From assembly GCA_009192285.1 (NCBI GenBank), contig CM018609.1, forward strand, positions 885,282-949,281: a stretch of DNA of 64,000 bases. Reading direction: 5' to 3'. Each line of letters begins with the position of its first letter. The first letter of the stretch is position 1. The position numbers were made by a program, and so were the translations under genes. Source of the stretch: Morchella semilibera. Its lineage: Eukaryota; Ascomycota; Pezizomycetes; Pezizales; Morchellaceae. Below the pieces are notes generated by a model, which was not told the origin of the DNA, made no database searches, and worked only from the letters and a program-made list of their open reading frames with translations. Positions 23,901 to 36,321 of this stretch are shown here, in pieces.

Positions 23901-25146
23901 CCAAATCTCTTTTAGTCTATCCTTGCATGTCCCAATATTGTTGACCCGTCCGTTTTAGGGCATCATCCGCTATGCAGGATGACGGATGCAGGGACTTTTG
24001 TGAAGGGATCGACACCTTGATATCAATTGAGTGATTGGCGGTAGATTCCGCATTTTCGAGCATGACAGATGCTTGAGAATCCACCCACCTATGACCAACG
24101 GATCATTCCAAATCCAACTCCTTCGTTCGCAAGGGTTCCCCTCCCATAGAGAATACCAGCCCAGAGACCATGATGCCTGGACCCAATCGGGGGGTACTGC
24201 CTCAACGCCAACGATTCGGATATTAAGAACTAGAAAAGTCTGGAAATGCGGTTTGTTTTCCTGAAAATTTTTTCTCTGTCACCAGGGAATCCTTGCAGTC
24301 TTAAACACAAGGCAAGATCCCCCGATCTTCGTACTCGCCTTGGTACTTTCTGGAGAGAGTCTGGTACTAGTGGCCCAGTGGTCTGTGCGGGCTTGGAACT
24401 GCGCCACATGCCCAGGAGATTACGCGTAATGTAATGTGCCGATATGCGGGAAGGCCCGTGTTTGGGTTGGGGTGAGGGAGGATTTGTTAAGCATATCTAC
24501 AATTTGCTGCGTCTGTCACTACATATTCTCCTGTTTTGGGTGGTTGGGGATTGGTCTGAAAAATATGTGATGGTAAGCACTATTTTCTGGATTTTTCTCA
24601 TGATGGACATAATTGGAGTATGTACCTGCAGGCTGGACTATTCCATAGGCGTAGATAGCTCATGAATTATGGGAATCTTACTTCCCGCGCGATCAAAATG
24701 CGCAATCGTGAATTGTCGCTGCAAGGCTAGCCATTCAATCATGATCACTGTCAGAGCTATTGCTACTACTCAATCCACTCCATTTATGCAGTCCTATTGC
24801 GGTGGTTTCCACAAGATTATGTTTTAATTGCCTATTATCTGCGACTAATAAATGCAATACTTGAAGGAAAAACAAAGGAAAGAAAAGGTTTGTCACAGAA
24901 AAACAAGGTAGGTCGTAAAAATGTTCTATCCCCAGCCATCCATCCCAATAACCAGTCTCTGTGTTATCTATCCTCAAACGAAACCCAGTCCGTAAAGAAT
25001 GAACAAGCCAAAAATAAAAATGAAAAAAAGGTGATCCGAAAAAAAAAAACACTAAACTCCACCACCAGACCTTCTCTGTCACCCCTTCCCACAGCCCAAC
25101 TTTCATTTGGTCCGAGACATTAAGGCGTTATTTATTGCAGGCGAAA
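20985..25146. other. Long intergenic region rich in short palindromes
   Basis: No supported gene. TACATGTA occurs near 21415, 21463, 22789, 23303 and 23597. TATCACTCG or its complement occurs at 21361-21369, 22911-22919, 23181-23189 and 23754-23762. A perfect 23-base palindrome lies at 23567-23589. A 113-aa frame at 22425-22766 has some hydrophobic character but no motif I know. Confidence 0.5.
23567..23589. repeat. Perfect palindrome, 11-bp arms with one central base
   Basis: GTACCTACATG and CATGTAGGTAC flank a single A at 23578. Another TACATGTA follows at about 23597. It sits in a non-coding stretch rich in the same words. Confidence 0.85.
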
Positions 25147-25563
25147 CTAGAAACAGCACTCTAAACAGTCGCAACAAGCGTCGCAAGCACAACAACAACA
25201 GATACCGGCGAGTCTACGATGATCAGTCAGTACTATTTTCCTCTATGAAACCTATGCAGAAGAGGAAGAAGGGAAAAGGTGTCCTTACAATCCAGTAATT
25301 AAACCACCGTTACCGCCACCGTTACCCTTCTGCTCTGGAGGCGGTTGCTGGTATTGCATTTGCTGTCGGAATAATTAGCATTGAATGATCAATCACTGTA
25401 GAACAGAGTTCGTGCGAGTTACCTGGGGGGGGTATCCGCCCTGAGGAGGGTATCCGCCTTGCGGAGGATATCCACCTTGTTGGGGAGGGTACTGTCCATA
25501 GGCAGCCTGAGGAGGGTACTGGGGCTGGCCACCGGGGGGTCCGTAGTATTCTTGAGATGCCAT
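25147..25563 (-). CDS. CYSTM-family small membrane-associated protein, three exons (93 aa)
   Basis: ATG lies at 25563. Exons are 25563-25423, 25362-25289 and 25213-25147. Introns of 60 bases (GTAACT...GACAG with a GCTAAT branch) and 75 bases (GTAAGG...CGTAG with CTGAC) keep frame. The N-terminal half is repeats of GGYPPQ and similar (residues 8-47). QMQYQQPPPEQKGNGGGNGG follows. The C-terminus LITGLLAGICCCCACDACC then DCLECCF is the Cys-rich transmembrane module of the CYSTM family, at the extreme C-terminus as is usual. Family members associate with the plasma membrane and are often linked to stress or metal tolerance; that role is inferred here. Because of the introns no single ORF reveals the gene. 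It is transcribed divergently from the NAD kinase gene, with about 0.9 kb between the start codons. Confidence 0.85.
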
Positions 25564-26497
25564 TATGCGTTGTATATGTAGGTTTTGATGAAAGAAACCG
25601 GACGACTGCTTGACGAAGTGTGGATGAGTGAGTGAGTGAGAGAGAGAGAGAGATAAGTAGGTAAGTAGTTGTTATATAGAATTGCGTGGCCTGACTATGG
25701 AGTAGTAGTAGTAACTAGTGGAATGATTCGATTCTCTGAGAACAAAGGGTAATTACAGGCCATCTAAATACTCGCCCTCTTGATCAAGTGCCCAGAGAAA
25801 TTGACAAGCCCCATAACTGAAAAAAGATAATACCTAGCTTGCGACAGCCAGAAACCCAGCCGGCCAACAAGTAAAACCCCTTGAGTCTCAGCTTCCTAGC
25901 AAAAGCAGTAAGGAATAGTGTGCGCGGGCGCATACTGGCCACACACCAATAATGACGTTCTCTAGCTTCCATGCCCCATAGTGGCGGTGTATCAACCTAA
26001 CTCATTTATTTAATTTATCTACTCTCATATAAGTGTGTATGAGAGAGTGTGTGTGTGTGTAGAGGAGGGTGGTTGTGGCAGGCATATTTCCCTCTATGTA
26101 CACTTCGGAAAGGCGTGAAATCACCAACCCACCCGGGTGATTCGGAATGGGCTTCTCAAAAGCTTAGCTCTGACGCCAGGCTGTCTTAGAGTGCCGGGTT
26201 GCCGGGGGGCAGTGGAGGTGGTGGGGGGGGGGGGGGGGAGGGTAGGGGATGTATGGGAAGAAGGAGAAGAAGGGCCGCGTGGATCACAGCGACACTCGGA
26301 GAAACGGCTTGTTAGGGGGGGAGAGAGATACAAAACTACAGGGGGAGTGTGCATGTGGTGGGAGTGGAAATCACGTGAAAGTGGCTTTCTCAAGCAAATA
26401 CCCGATCTTGGGTTGAGAGTTTCGGCCAGATAAGCGATGGGCTTGGCAACGGATGTGAGGTGGGAGGTTCGTTACGTTCTTGTCTATACATGTGTCG
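25564..26497. promoter_or_regulatory. Divergent intergenic region between CYSTM and NAD kinase genes
   Basis: About 930 bases separate the two start codons, so both promoters must lie here. It holds a GTGA/GA microsatellite (25625-25652), a GT tract (about 26046-26060) and a G-run (26222-26238). The NAD kinase side ends in a pyrimidine-rich tract near 26515-26535, inside the proposed coding start. I see no unambiguous TATA box. Confidence 0.45.
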
Positions 26498-28237
26498 ATG
26501 AGACCTCACACGTCAAGCTCTCTCTCTCTCTCAACTCCACGAAACATGCTGATGGGATATAATGCAAGAGTGGCTGTGAGGGTACTGGGGTCACCAGGGA
26601 GGAGGTGTTTCTCTGTATCCGCACGGAAGTGGGAGGTGTTATCGTCGGATGAGCTACCTGATAGGGTCCATCCGCTGTATTCGAGTGAGTTATTTCTCTT
26701 TGCAACTAACTAATATTGGTTGTTGTATTGAGTAATATTACTCCTACACTAGTATTGTTATTATTGCTGCTCCTACTACCTTAATATAGCCACTATTACT
26801 ACTAGTACTATGGTTTGCTGCTAGTTACAGATAACTGACAACTTATCACTAGCACCAGAATCTCCATCTGCTACCTCAAAACTATGGAATCTCACATGGC
26901 CCAAGAAACAACCACGTAATATCCTTCTTGTAAAAAAGCAAAATGTCTCCTTCGTACGCACAGCATTGATACAGCTAGCCAAGTAGGTACATCAGCCTTC
27001 TCTATACCATAGTAGCCTACCCCATTCTTTTAATAGTAACGGTGGTCTAACTAATCCTCATAATAAAAGACACTTAAAGAGTACTTACCCTCAAACTAAC
27101 ATCATTCTCGAACCTTCCGTTGCCCAATCGGTTCACCATGAACTCGCATTTCCTGTCTATACTCTCCCGCCTTCCCCTACGTCTACACCATTTCCTTATA
27201 CGCAAAGCACCTACCCACGCACTCCGGTACCTACCGCGCTACAAAAACCTAAAAAGGCGTCACTATCATCGCCCTCTGGCGATCTCATAAATCCCTATCA
27301 CACTAAGACAGACCTCCTTATCACTCTCGGCGGTGATGGAACAATCCTGCATGCCGCGTCACTTTTCTCAACGTCGCGGCAGGTGCCACCTGTACTGAGC
27401 TTCGCTATGGGGACACTTGGTTTCCTGGGAGAGTGGCGGTGGAGCGAGTTCGTTGAGGCGGTGCGGGTGGTGTTTGAGGGTGCTGGGAGAGTTCTAAGAA
27501 GGGAGAGGCTAAAGGTTGGCGTATACGATCGTGATGGGAAGAGGGTTGGTGGTGATTGGGGCGAGGTTCAGGGGATCGGTGGTGAGTGCTTTCCTGTGAT
27601 GCTGTTCCGTAATTGGGTTAGGGTTGTGTTGATAGCGAATGGTGTCCCAGATGCGCATGCGATGAATGAGGTTAACATTCATCGTGGCAAGGACCCACAC
27701 CTGGCGATTGTGGAGGTGTTTGTGGATGGCAGGTTCTTGACTGAGGGAGTGGTATGACCCCTGCTGACTTTCCTGTCATTTCTATCATTTCCCTGGCGCA
27801 TGTTAGCACAGCCATGTCCACTAACGCTCCTGCAGGCTGACGGCATGATCGTTTCGACGCCTACCGGCTCCACGGCGTACTCCCTCTCTTCCGGTGGCTC
27901 CATTATACATCCCTCGGTCTCTTCACTCCTCATAACGCCCATCTGCCCGCGATCCCTCTCATTCCGCCCACTTGTTCTTCCTGCCGACTCGGTGCTCACC
28001 TTAAAACTGAGCGAGCGAAACCGTTCGGATGAGGTTGAGGTAAACGTGGATGGACGACGATGGGGAGGGATTGGAAGGGGCGAAGAGATTAGGGTATGGA
28101 GCGAAGAGATGAGGAAAGAGGGTGGATGGGGTGGAATTCCGTGCGTGAGGGGTGGGAAGGGGGGCGGAGATGATGGATGGGTTGGAGGGCTGAATGGGCT
28201 TCTGAAGTTTAATCATCCATTTGGTGAGGAGGAGTAG
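26498..28237 (+). CDS. POS5: Mitochondrial NAD(H) kinase, POS5 type, four exons (about 464 aa)
   Basis: Exons: 26498-26684, 26859-26982 (or from 26853, an in-frame acceptor 6 bases earlier), 27070-27751 and 27836-28237. All junctions keep frame with GTGAGT, GTAGGT and GTATGA donors. It phosphorylates NAD(H) to NADP(H). Residues 17-45 (basic, Arg-rich, lacking acids) look like a mitochondrial presequence. The enzyme core starts at [10 protein letters not shown]...NILLVKK (about 70-89). It has LAKHLKSTYP, the nucleotide-binding [18 protein letters not shown] (GGDGT about 191-195), [14 protein letters not shown], the NE motif in [14 protein letters not shown], and [20 protein letters not shown] across the last intron, then [16 protein letters not shown]. 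These match yeast Pos5 closely as I recall it. The C-terminus is longer and Gly/Glu-rich. The alternative is a cytosolic paralogue (UTR1/YEF1), but the presequence argues for mitochondria. Confidence 0.92.
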
Positions 28238-29078
28238 AGGTTTACGTAAAATAGGTCCTTTTTCATTTTCTGATAACGTATAAAGTACATACACTATTTC
28301 CACTATTACCATTGCTCCACCCGGGATACTTCGTGTTGATGTTCTACATTCCCGGTAATCCTGGTAATAAAGAGCCGCCTTGAGACAAATATCCTAAATC
28401 AGCTGAACCTACGGTGATCTCTCCGGGTCTAACAGAGTTAGGTGTCCCTGGAGACTGATTCCTAGTGTTGTATTCCGTCTTCACAACCTTAATCAAATCG
28501 GTGTTTAGTCCTCGACCCAGATCGTCGAGCTTGGGTATGGAGCCTCAAGGATTCAGATATGTATCATGTTAGCGTGGGCGTTAGAATTCCTTTTTTTTTT
28601 CTGGAATATTTCCGTTTTTGGCTGTCTCTAATAATTCAATGAATTCTCAATATGAAATATTCTACTATTTCTATATAACGAACAAGAAAAGAAGTTATTA
28701 TACTTCCGAGATATGATATCCACTAAGCCGTAGATAACCTCTAATACTTTTCTTTGATCTAGACGTACCCGAGCCTCATATCCACGCGTCCAACAGACCA
28801 TTTCTTCTGCTAAGCTCCTCCTTTCCAGTGCCGAGGACACCTATAGATTTCATACCCCGCAATATAAATACCTCCATGTTAGTTGTAGGACTTATCTACT
28901 CAACCTTCTACCCCTCTTCTCCTCCTCTTCTCCTCCTCATACTCTAAGTAGCCCGCTGGCTCAAATCTCTCGAGACTCTCCTTTTTCCTTCTCCTTGGGT
29001 ATCCTTTCCCATTCATATACTTCTTGTTTCAGAGTTAGGGAATCCATCTCCTCATCTCTGGGCAAACAACAATTCTTC

Positions 29079-29320
29079 CGATGGACTGGCCTGGGAATGA
29101 TTTATTCCCGAAAGGTCTTTTCTATTGGTTGGTCAGGAGCATCTCTCCACCATTCCTTCTTTTCTCGGTGGTTCGGATCGAGTATTTTTACTCCCGAACG
29201 GCCTTTTCATTCGGGTGGGAGTTGCCCAGTTGCATCTCTCCACCATTTCCTGCTCCTCTTGATGCTGGGGTTGGGAAACAATTTTACCCCCGGTCAGTCT
29301 TTTATATCAGGGAAACTCAC
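29079..29320 (+). repeat. ~92-bp tandem repeat, about 2.5 units, open in one frame
   Basis: Units share GCATCTCTCCACCATT (29139-29154 and 29231-29246, spacing about 92) preceded by a CCCGAA.GG.CTTTTC.ATT block. In one frame the repeat reads as LG...F.P...F..G...ASLHHF, roughly 30 residues per unit, within an open frame 28995-29381. It may be a fragment of a repeat protein gene. I do not recognise it. Confidence 0.55.
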
Positions 29321-30439
29321 TATTACTGATAGTCAGAGGTTAGTCATTCTTATCATTTATTTCTTTTGTACTTTGTTGTAGTATTGAACTGTACTGACAC
29401 GAAGCTTTAGACATCAGTCATGACAGATCTAGAGATATTTCTGGCTGTTTTGGTAAGTTTTAGTCTCTTCATTGCTTCATGTTCTGTATGCTGATGACTT
29501 GGTAGCTGGGCCTCTATGGGCTTGAGGGTTCTCCTCCATCTTCCCCTCTTCCACACAAACCCTCAACACTATAAGGGAGACGTGAGTTGTCTACATCACA
29601 GGGCTCACAGAGGTGGGCATGGGCCGTCTTTCGTGTTGGCCATTGCCTTTCGGGACGGTACTATCTAAATATCTGTAAGTATTCTCTAGTTTCCATATAT
29701 TTTCTATTAACAGTTCGGATCAGTAGCTAATATCGTTAGCTATAACGTGAGCATTCCGATACATACTTCAATAACGGGATCGAGTACTAAAAAGAGAATT
29801 ACCTCCTAGAGACTGAGGAACTATGGATAGGTTTGGTACTTGTATGTATTCCCCTCACTCCGGACCTTTTAGTCAGGGGCTCTAATGTTATTTAGTGGTT
29901 CAGAAATCCCATTCCTGACGGGAGGAATGCTGTCAGATCTGGTGGCCTTGGTAGTGTGCCTTGGAGGGGAGATGGGGTGGGTACTCCGACTGTGAGCAGT
30001 ACTTTACTGGTTACTCCATCACATGACCCCTTCCAATCTTGAACTAAGAGTGAGTGTGTCTACAAGAGATATAAGTTCTTCCAGGTCTACGGGAGAGGTT
30101 AGTATACCTACTTAATCTACTATCTTTTTAGGAGTTAGTCTAATCGTCCTATGACTTACATTAGCAACAAATAGTAAGAGAGACGTGAGTTGTCTTTTCG
30201 CACCCAGAATTCGCGCCCAGAGTGAAGGTTCGTTGAAACTCTATTGCTTCCTTTTTCTTCATGCTACTGTTCGAGGGTTTAGATTTCGAGTTGAACTATC
30301 GAAGTTGATGCAAAATTCCCAATTTAGGCCGGTAGATTCATAGGGCAAGGTAACAATATCAATGTATGTATCGCTTCATCTATCCATCCACCCATTGGCT
30401 ATATCATTCTAATTATGTTGACTACATAGTTGATATCGT

Positions 30440-30590
30440 GCTGTAGGAGCAGCAACCAACGATTGTGTTGGGTGCCTTCCTCACTAACTGAGCAGAAAGA
30501 TGGATTGGTGTGGTGTCTGTTGCAGGAGCAGCAAAAACGATCCTGTTGGGTGCCTTCTTCTCTGGATAGGAACATTGGACCTGGTTCGCG
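30440..30590 (+). repeat. ~79-bp direct duplication
   Basis: Two copies share GTAGGAGCAGCAA / GCAGGAGCAGCAA, then TGTTGGGTGCCTTC. They start near 30445 and 30524. They lie in the same decayed repetitive block as the 29-kb units, but the sequence differs. Confidence 0.6.
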
Positions 30591-31304
30591 TAGGTTAGTA
30601 ATACTTTTATGCTTGTATTTGAATTATAGCTGACAATTTGTAATTTCCAGTATGGCGGATTGGTCTTCCAGATCCGACCATTCGCCCTTCATATCGGGTA
30701 GCAGAGGAACGCCAAGATTGATTGTACTGTAGATAGAAACAATGCATCTTGCTGTGCGTCACTTGGCTTTTCCGTTTAATACTTCGTCTAATGGATGAGT
30801 ATGTACGTGATTTGAGCACTATTGCCGCTTACAACTTAGTTTATCATCAGCACCCTAGCCAAGGTACCATATTATAAACCCTGAGTGCCTAACCCCATCT
30901 TCAATGATACTTAAATAATGAACCTTTCAATTGAGTGGTAAACTCAAGCCTTGATTGGCGGAAGCTAAGTTGTCTTTTGTGGTAAAATCCTTCTCATGCT
31001 CAGTACGAGTGATGAATTGTGATTGGACTTACCAAAAGAAAAACGCATTAGAGATAAAAAGAGTTTTATGAAAGTAGAACATTTTTGACAAATAGAAGGC
31101 GGTAGGTACATGTATTGAAGAAGTGTAATGTGGGCGTTGGCCTAGGCTAAGCCCCGTCGTTGGTTTCTTATGCATGCATACATGTATGTAGGATATTTAT
31201 ATACCGGAACCTTTCAGTATACCGTCTCCTTAACCCCATAGTTAATTTTTAGGGATATTAAAGCCTGTAATAGGCAAGGAATGTCATAGCAAGATTGGTA
31301 CACA

Positions 31305-31387
31305 TACAAGGCTCTGGGGTAAGGTGAGTGAACAGATCCTCACCTGTCAACACCACATTTACTTTATCCCAGAGCTAGAGCCTTGTA
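31305..31387. repeat. Imperfect inverted repeat (~83 bp)
   Basis: Outer arms TACAAGGCTCT (from 31305) and AGAGCCTTGTA (to 31387) are complementary. Inner arms GGTGAG (31323-31328) and CTCACC (31339-31344) add a second stem. GGGGTAA and TTATCCC pair partly between them. It could be a tiny MITE or a transcript hairpin. It lies about 520 bases upstream of the phosphatase start codon. Confidence 0.6.
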
Positions 31388-31908
31388 CCCATATTCTTTA
31401 GTAGCCCTTAACGGGGCACACCCGCCCCGCGATAAAGCAGCTCCACCGGTCCGATTTCGCAGCCGAATTAAGGGATAGACCCCTACCAAGACTTTCAGAA
31501 CTCTAGATCCAGTATCGTAAGACTACATACATGTAGAGGCTTAAAAACCTACATGTATACGAATATGTAGGTATAGTACATGTAGTAATTTCAGCATAAA
31601 CAATGACTAAGCATCTACTTAAACATCCTGTTTGTTATGTGTGATTACGTAGGCCAAGATCATTGGCTTTGCAATGGCACCAGGGATGTTCAGGGACCCA
31701 TTAGCACGCGTGGGGTCGTTTAGGGCACGTGTAGCCATGTGAGATCTGTTTCAACAGCTCTCGGTAACCCCCCCCCCCCCCCAGACCACAACATCATCTT
31801 CAGCTATCTCACCGGGTCCACCCTAACGTCCCCCGCGCGGTCCTATCGAGTATTCAGCATCACAAAATTACTTCCCGCACAAAGGCAGAGCCAGTAAAGA
31901 CACGGACG

Positions 31909-34900
31909 ATGTCGACCTTCATCCCAGGAGCTTTCCCTACAACAGCTTCGTCATCAACGACAGCTGTTTCTTTTAAGACTGCCTCCTCGGTGAGCTTATC
32001 GGATTCGGCGGCATATCCTGGCAGCGGGCCTCCGCCGAAAAAACGGGACAACCAGGCGTATATTCAGGAGCAGATGCTTCTAAGGCGGGCCGAGTTTATC
32101 CGGCAGAAGAGAGTCAGAATAAAGGTCGGGTCGTGGAACATCGCTGCTATTCCGGGGTGCGAGAGGGATCTAAGTGATTGGATTGTGGATAAGAAGAGAG
32201 ACATACGTACTATTTCTCTAGCAAATTATGCTGAGGATGAGGCTGCTATGGCCACTGAAGATGATGTTGGAATATATGTCATCGCTTTACAGGAGGTGGT
32301 CGATGTAGCTGCTACGGAGAACTTCATAAAGTATACTGATCCAAAGATTTCTCTTAATTGGAAAGCACATGCTCAGGTATTTCTCTTGAATATGCTTGAG
32401 TTCAGTTTGAAGTTGCGAGGTAACCTTTTAATGCCCAGGCAGCTCTACCCAACGGATATGTATGCGTAGCATCCCCACAGCTTATTGGGGTCCTATTGCT
32501 CGTTTTCGTTTCGCCCCGTCTTATGTCGGTTGTGGGATCGGTTTCAAGCACTACAGTTGGCACTGGACTGATGGGCTATGTCGGAAATAAGGGGGGTGCC
32601 GCGGTACGATTGGTACTCGGTGATACCCTAAGACTGGTGTTTGTGGATGTTCATCTGGCAGCCTTTGTAAACAACACCGAACGGCGGAACTGGGACGCGG
32701 CAGAAATTGTCCGACGAGCAAACTTTGAGCCAGTAGCTAAAAACTTCATCGGTCTCGATGATGATGACTCAAAAAATGATCAAAAAAGCTCCCAACAGCC
32801 TGCGGGGGAGACTATCGACAACGCAGACGTCGTGATTTGGTGCGGCGACCTCAACTACCGGATCGATCTCCCGAATGACGACATAAGAAGGCTGCTTTCC
32901 TCATACATGCCGAAGGATCTCCCGCCGACACATGATAGCCCAGGACCATCTGTGCCTTCTACTCCAGTGACGCGATCTCCACCGAGTTTTGAGTTCCCCA
33001 ATAACAGGAACTTTCCGCCTCCTCCAAATGAGGTGCATCCTGAAGCCGGTTTAACCCTGGAAGAAACTATCGATAATATCATGCAATATGACCAGCTCCG
33101 AAAACAACAAAGAGAGTCGAAGGCTTTTGCTTCTTACAAGGAAGGAAGTATCAGATTTCTTCCTACCTATAAATATGATGTTGGAACAGTGGGAGCGTGG
33201 GACTCTAGTGAGAAAGCAAGAGTACCTAGTTGGTGTGATCGTGTATTGTGGAAGGTTAAGGGTGCGGATGGGGATCGGGTCAAAGGTAGAATAAGGAGCC
33301 GAACTAGGAGCTCGAGCATTCTAACATCTAGCGGCGAAGTAATATTTGAAACAGGTGACTCTGACGAAGAAGATTTGGTCGTATCGAGGGGCGAAACTTC
33401 AGTCCCTCACGCACCTAGTGTCAAGAAATTGCCCATATCAAGCTTCAAAACAAACTCCGGTGAAGTCAAACTAGAACAAATCTATTATTCTTCTAGTCAG
33501 AATATTTGTTCATCAGATCATAAACCAGTTGTTTCACTATTCGAACTTACATTCCCGTCCGTTATTTCCGACCTCAGAACAAAGACACACGCAGATGTGG
33601 CACGGGAGGTCGACAAGGTCGAGAACGAGCGACGGCCAATCGTAACAGTCATTGTCGACCACGTGGAAAACCAAGAATACGAAGAAGGGGTGGTAGATTT
33701 CGGTCGTGTTAGACTCGGTCAAAATATAAGCCGATCTATCACAATTGCAAATACTGGGGCAACAGAGGCTGTAGTAAGATTTGTCGGAAAACCATCAGCA
33801 GGAGGGACCGCAGAAACGCCAACAGCCTGGTTGAAAGAAGATAAGGTTTTCAAAGATTGGCTGAAAGTAGATTTTTCCGATGGCGGAAAAGAAGTGAAGG
33901 GGGGAGGTGTGCAATTGCAGCCCGGTGACACATGCTCTATAACTCTATCACTCCTAATAGAGGAATTAGAGGATGTTAGAGACCTGAACGAAGGGAAGGA
34001 AACACTTATGGATGTTCTCGTATTGAGGGTTGACGGAGGCAGGGATGTTTTCTTGCCACTCGGCGGAGAATGGGTTCCAACTGGTTATGGCAGGAGTTTG
34101 TCCGACCTTATCAAAGTTCCTGAGGGGGCCGGCGGAATAAGAGGTTGGATCGAATCAGGATCCAAAGGCGAGGTGTTATACTCTGCGCCGAGGGAGCTCT
34201 ATAAGATGACCGAATTCTTGTTGAGTCATATGCGAGACATTGCCGTTGGGGATGGAAGATGGTACTCAGAACCAGGATGGCCTTTTGTAGATGAGACCTG
34301 GGGTCTTAATAAGGACAAAAGACAAATGCTTAGCACTGGTGTCTGGGAATGCCTTGATAGAGACCTGGACCTTAGCAACCAAGATGCCTTGCGGATTGCG
34401 CTTGAGCTAGAAGAAGATGAAGAATTTAACCCAACAGACGAAGATCTAGTCGAGGTAGTTGCAGGGGTGCTTATGCAATGGCTCCAAGGCTTGAAAGAGG
34501 GCATTGTACCTGTGGAGGTTTGGCAAGACATTCTCAAAGCTGGCGGAGAGAGGAAATTAGCAGAGCAGGTTTGTCCCCTCATCATAATTAGCCTGAGGAC
34601 CTTGTCTGATGATTGAAATACCGGTCTTGATAGGTCCTCGATAAATTATCCTCACAATTTTCCTCTGTACATGCAAATGTATTCGTGTATCTAACAGGGT
34701 TCCTCATGGATACTATCTCCATACTATTATCCCCTCGTCCTCTAGGCAGGGCCCCCACGATTGTCAGGGCGCCTACAGTTAACGAGAGGGAAGAGACCCC
34801 AATGTCCCCAATGTCCCCAATAGCTTCTGCTGCAGCGATGGCATTTCCGCTCCGAAAACAATCTAGAGAGGTAATCATAAGAAGGAGAGTACTGGAGGCG

Positions 34901-35020
34901 TTTGCAGACGTAATCATCCGGAAACCATCGCCTACCGGAGATAAGAAAGGGCGGGGATTGGGTGACCAGGAGAAAACGAAGAGGGCAGCGTTTTTGGAGA
35001 CCTTTGTAGTAGGTGTCTGA
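31909..35020 (+). CDS. OCRL/INPP5B-like inositol polyphosphate 5-phosphatase with ASH and RhoGAP-like domains, three exons (994 aa)
   Basis: Exons 31909-32376, 32439-34568 and 34634-35020 keep phase 0 at both introns (62 and 65 bases). It likely dephosphorylates PI(4,5)P2 and related lipids at the 5 position on endomembranes. The catalytic domain spans about residues 70-525: VGSWNIAAIPG (73-83), YVIALQEVVD, GYVGNKGGAAVRL, FVDVHLAAF, CGDLNYRID (about 290), WDSSEKARVPSWCDRVLWK (about 410-427) and SSDHKPVVSLFE (about 515). All the active-site motifs I know of are present. An ASH/PapD-like domain follows at about 560-705. A RhoGAP-like domain runs to about 900 and ends LTGFLMDTISILL in exon 3. 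OCRL RhoGAP domains usually lack GAP activity, and I see no clear Arg finger. The N-terminus is Ser/Thr-rich, and there is no PH domain as in human OCRL. An acidic insert (DDDDSKNDQ) and a Pro-rich loop sit inside the catalytic domain. Confidence 0.93.
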
Positions 35021-36321
35021 GGTATTAGAATGTAGCGACCGAGAGCGTGTGCTTGTTAGACCTGTCACTTGTAGCATTTTATGTTAATGGACGTGTGCAT
35101 CGGGGGAGTTTGGCTTCGGATTACTTGTAGCGAATTTGGGTGGTGAATACCGGGTTAGAATAGATGGCTCTTTGTTTTCTAGTACTATACCAGTTTCAAT
35201 TCAATGTTTATGCTGTCGTTAAAAAGCTGTAAGGCATCAGCGATCAACCCCTTATCCTCTGAAGAAATATCTTTGGGGGGCTGGGTGTAGGTGCTTTCTG
35301 CCAGCTTCGGCAGACAACCCATCCTCGCCCAAGCGAGATATGATCGATGTGTTTTCTCGCTGCTGTAGAATTAGGGAGACCTAAATGAGGTTAAAAGGAT
35401 ATAAAATATGGTGAATGTAGGCTTGGAAATGGAAGCACTTAGAAATACTATGTAGCGGGGATAACATACTGTAGTTCATTGCACGGAAATATCGCATGAA
35501 GAAAGCCCTGGGTCCTCCAGTATGCCCGCCATTTACTCTAAGATGATGTTAATTCTAGATATACGGCCATCGTATATAAATGCCTCGTTTCAATAGATAC
35601 CTTGCGTAGCGGATGATAAAGGCTATACCTCGAGGATATATAGAAAGGAACAGGACTTACACCTACATTCATTCTCGCAACGCACCGCAAGCGTCATGAA
35701 CAGGTTCGGAATCCAGTGATATAGAATAGAAAGTCTCGTGGGTTTATCGGAGACCTGTATAAATGGAACGAGCTAGAGAAGTGGAGGTGAGTTGCGGAGG
35801 AGTCAAGGAAGCTCCCCAGTGAATGGTGGTTAAAATCCCCCTAGGACTAATTACTTGGAGCTAGTATTAGTACCTCTTTTTGTATGAGCGATATTGGGTA
35901 TTAACTTACGCTCGTTATAACTACGTAGTGTGGAAATAATTTAGTGGAAATAATTTAGTGGTACCATGTGGTGATCAATGATTAGCGTAACCAGTTACAG
36001 TGCACTTCATGTTACATGAGCTTTGAATATACCTGCTCTCACAGATCCCGTATCTACGGTATGTTTTAGAGGGCTATAGGATTGATATAGAGGGAGAATG
36101 TGTTCAGAGCTTAAGTATACCTGCAAAAATCATTTATTTTCACCTTAAACAGCCTACTTGCTTCACAGGATCTCACTCGATTTAATATAATAGTTGAAGT
36201 GGGGCAAATAGTTAAATGTAATTTTACTAAAGCGCCTACCAGAGAACTACATGTATAAGTCCACTGAGCTAAGATACAAAAATTCTAAACCCTGCTACCA
36301 AAAATACATATAACCAGCTAA
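35021..36321. other. Intergenic, no gene seen
   Basis: This is the 3' side of the phosphatase gene and of the minus-strand monooxygenase gene, which converge here. It has a 14-base direct repeat GTGGAAATAATTTA (about 35931 and 35945) and a TACATGTA near 36249. No coding region is supported. Confidence 0.5.

Larger units (their letters stand above)
28238..31908. other. Intergenic region with decayed tandem repeats
   Basis: No intact gene. Tandem repeats at 29079-29320 and 30440-30590 are listed separately. Intron-like pieces (GTAAGT donors at 29453 and 29677) and a repeated word GAGACGTGAGTTGTCT (29577 and 30181) suggest remains of a multi-exon repetitive gene. An imperfect inverted repeat sits at 31305-31387 and a poly-C run near 31768-31782. 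Confidence 0.45.

Noticed and set aside
34226-34917. Minus-strand frames antisense to the phosphatase gene
   Set aside because: They are shadows of exon 2 and 3 of a gene with full catalytic and RhoGAP-like motifs.
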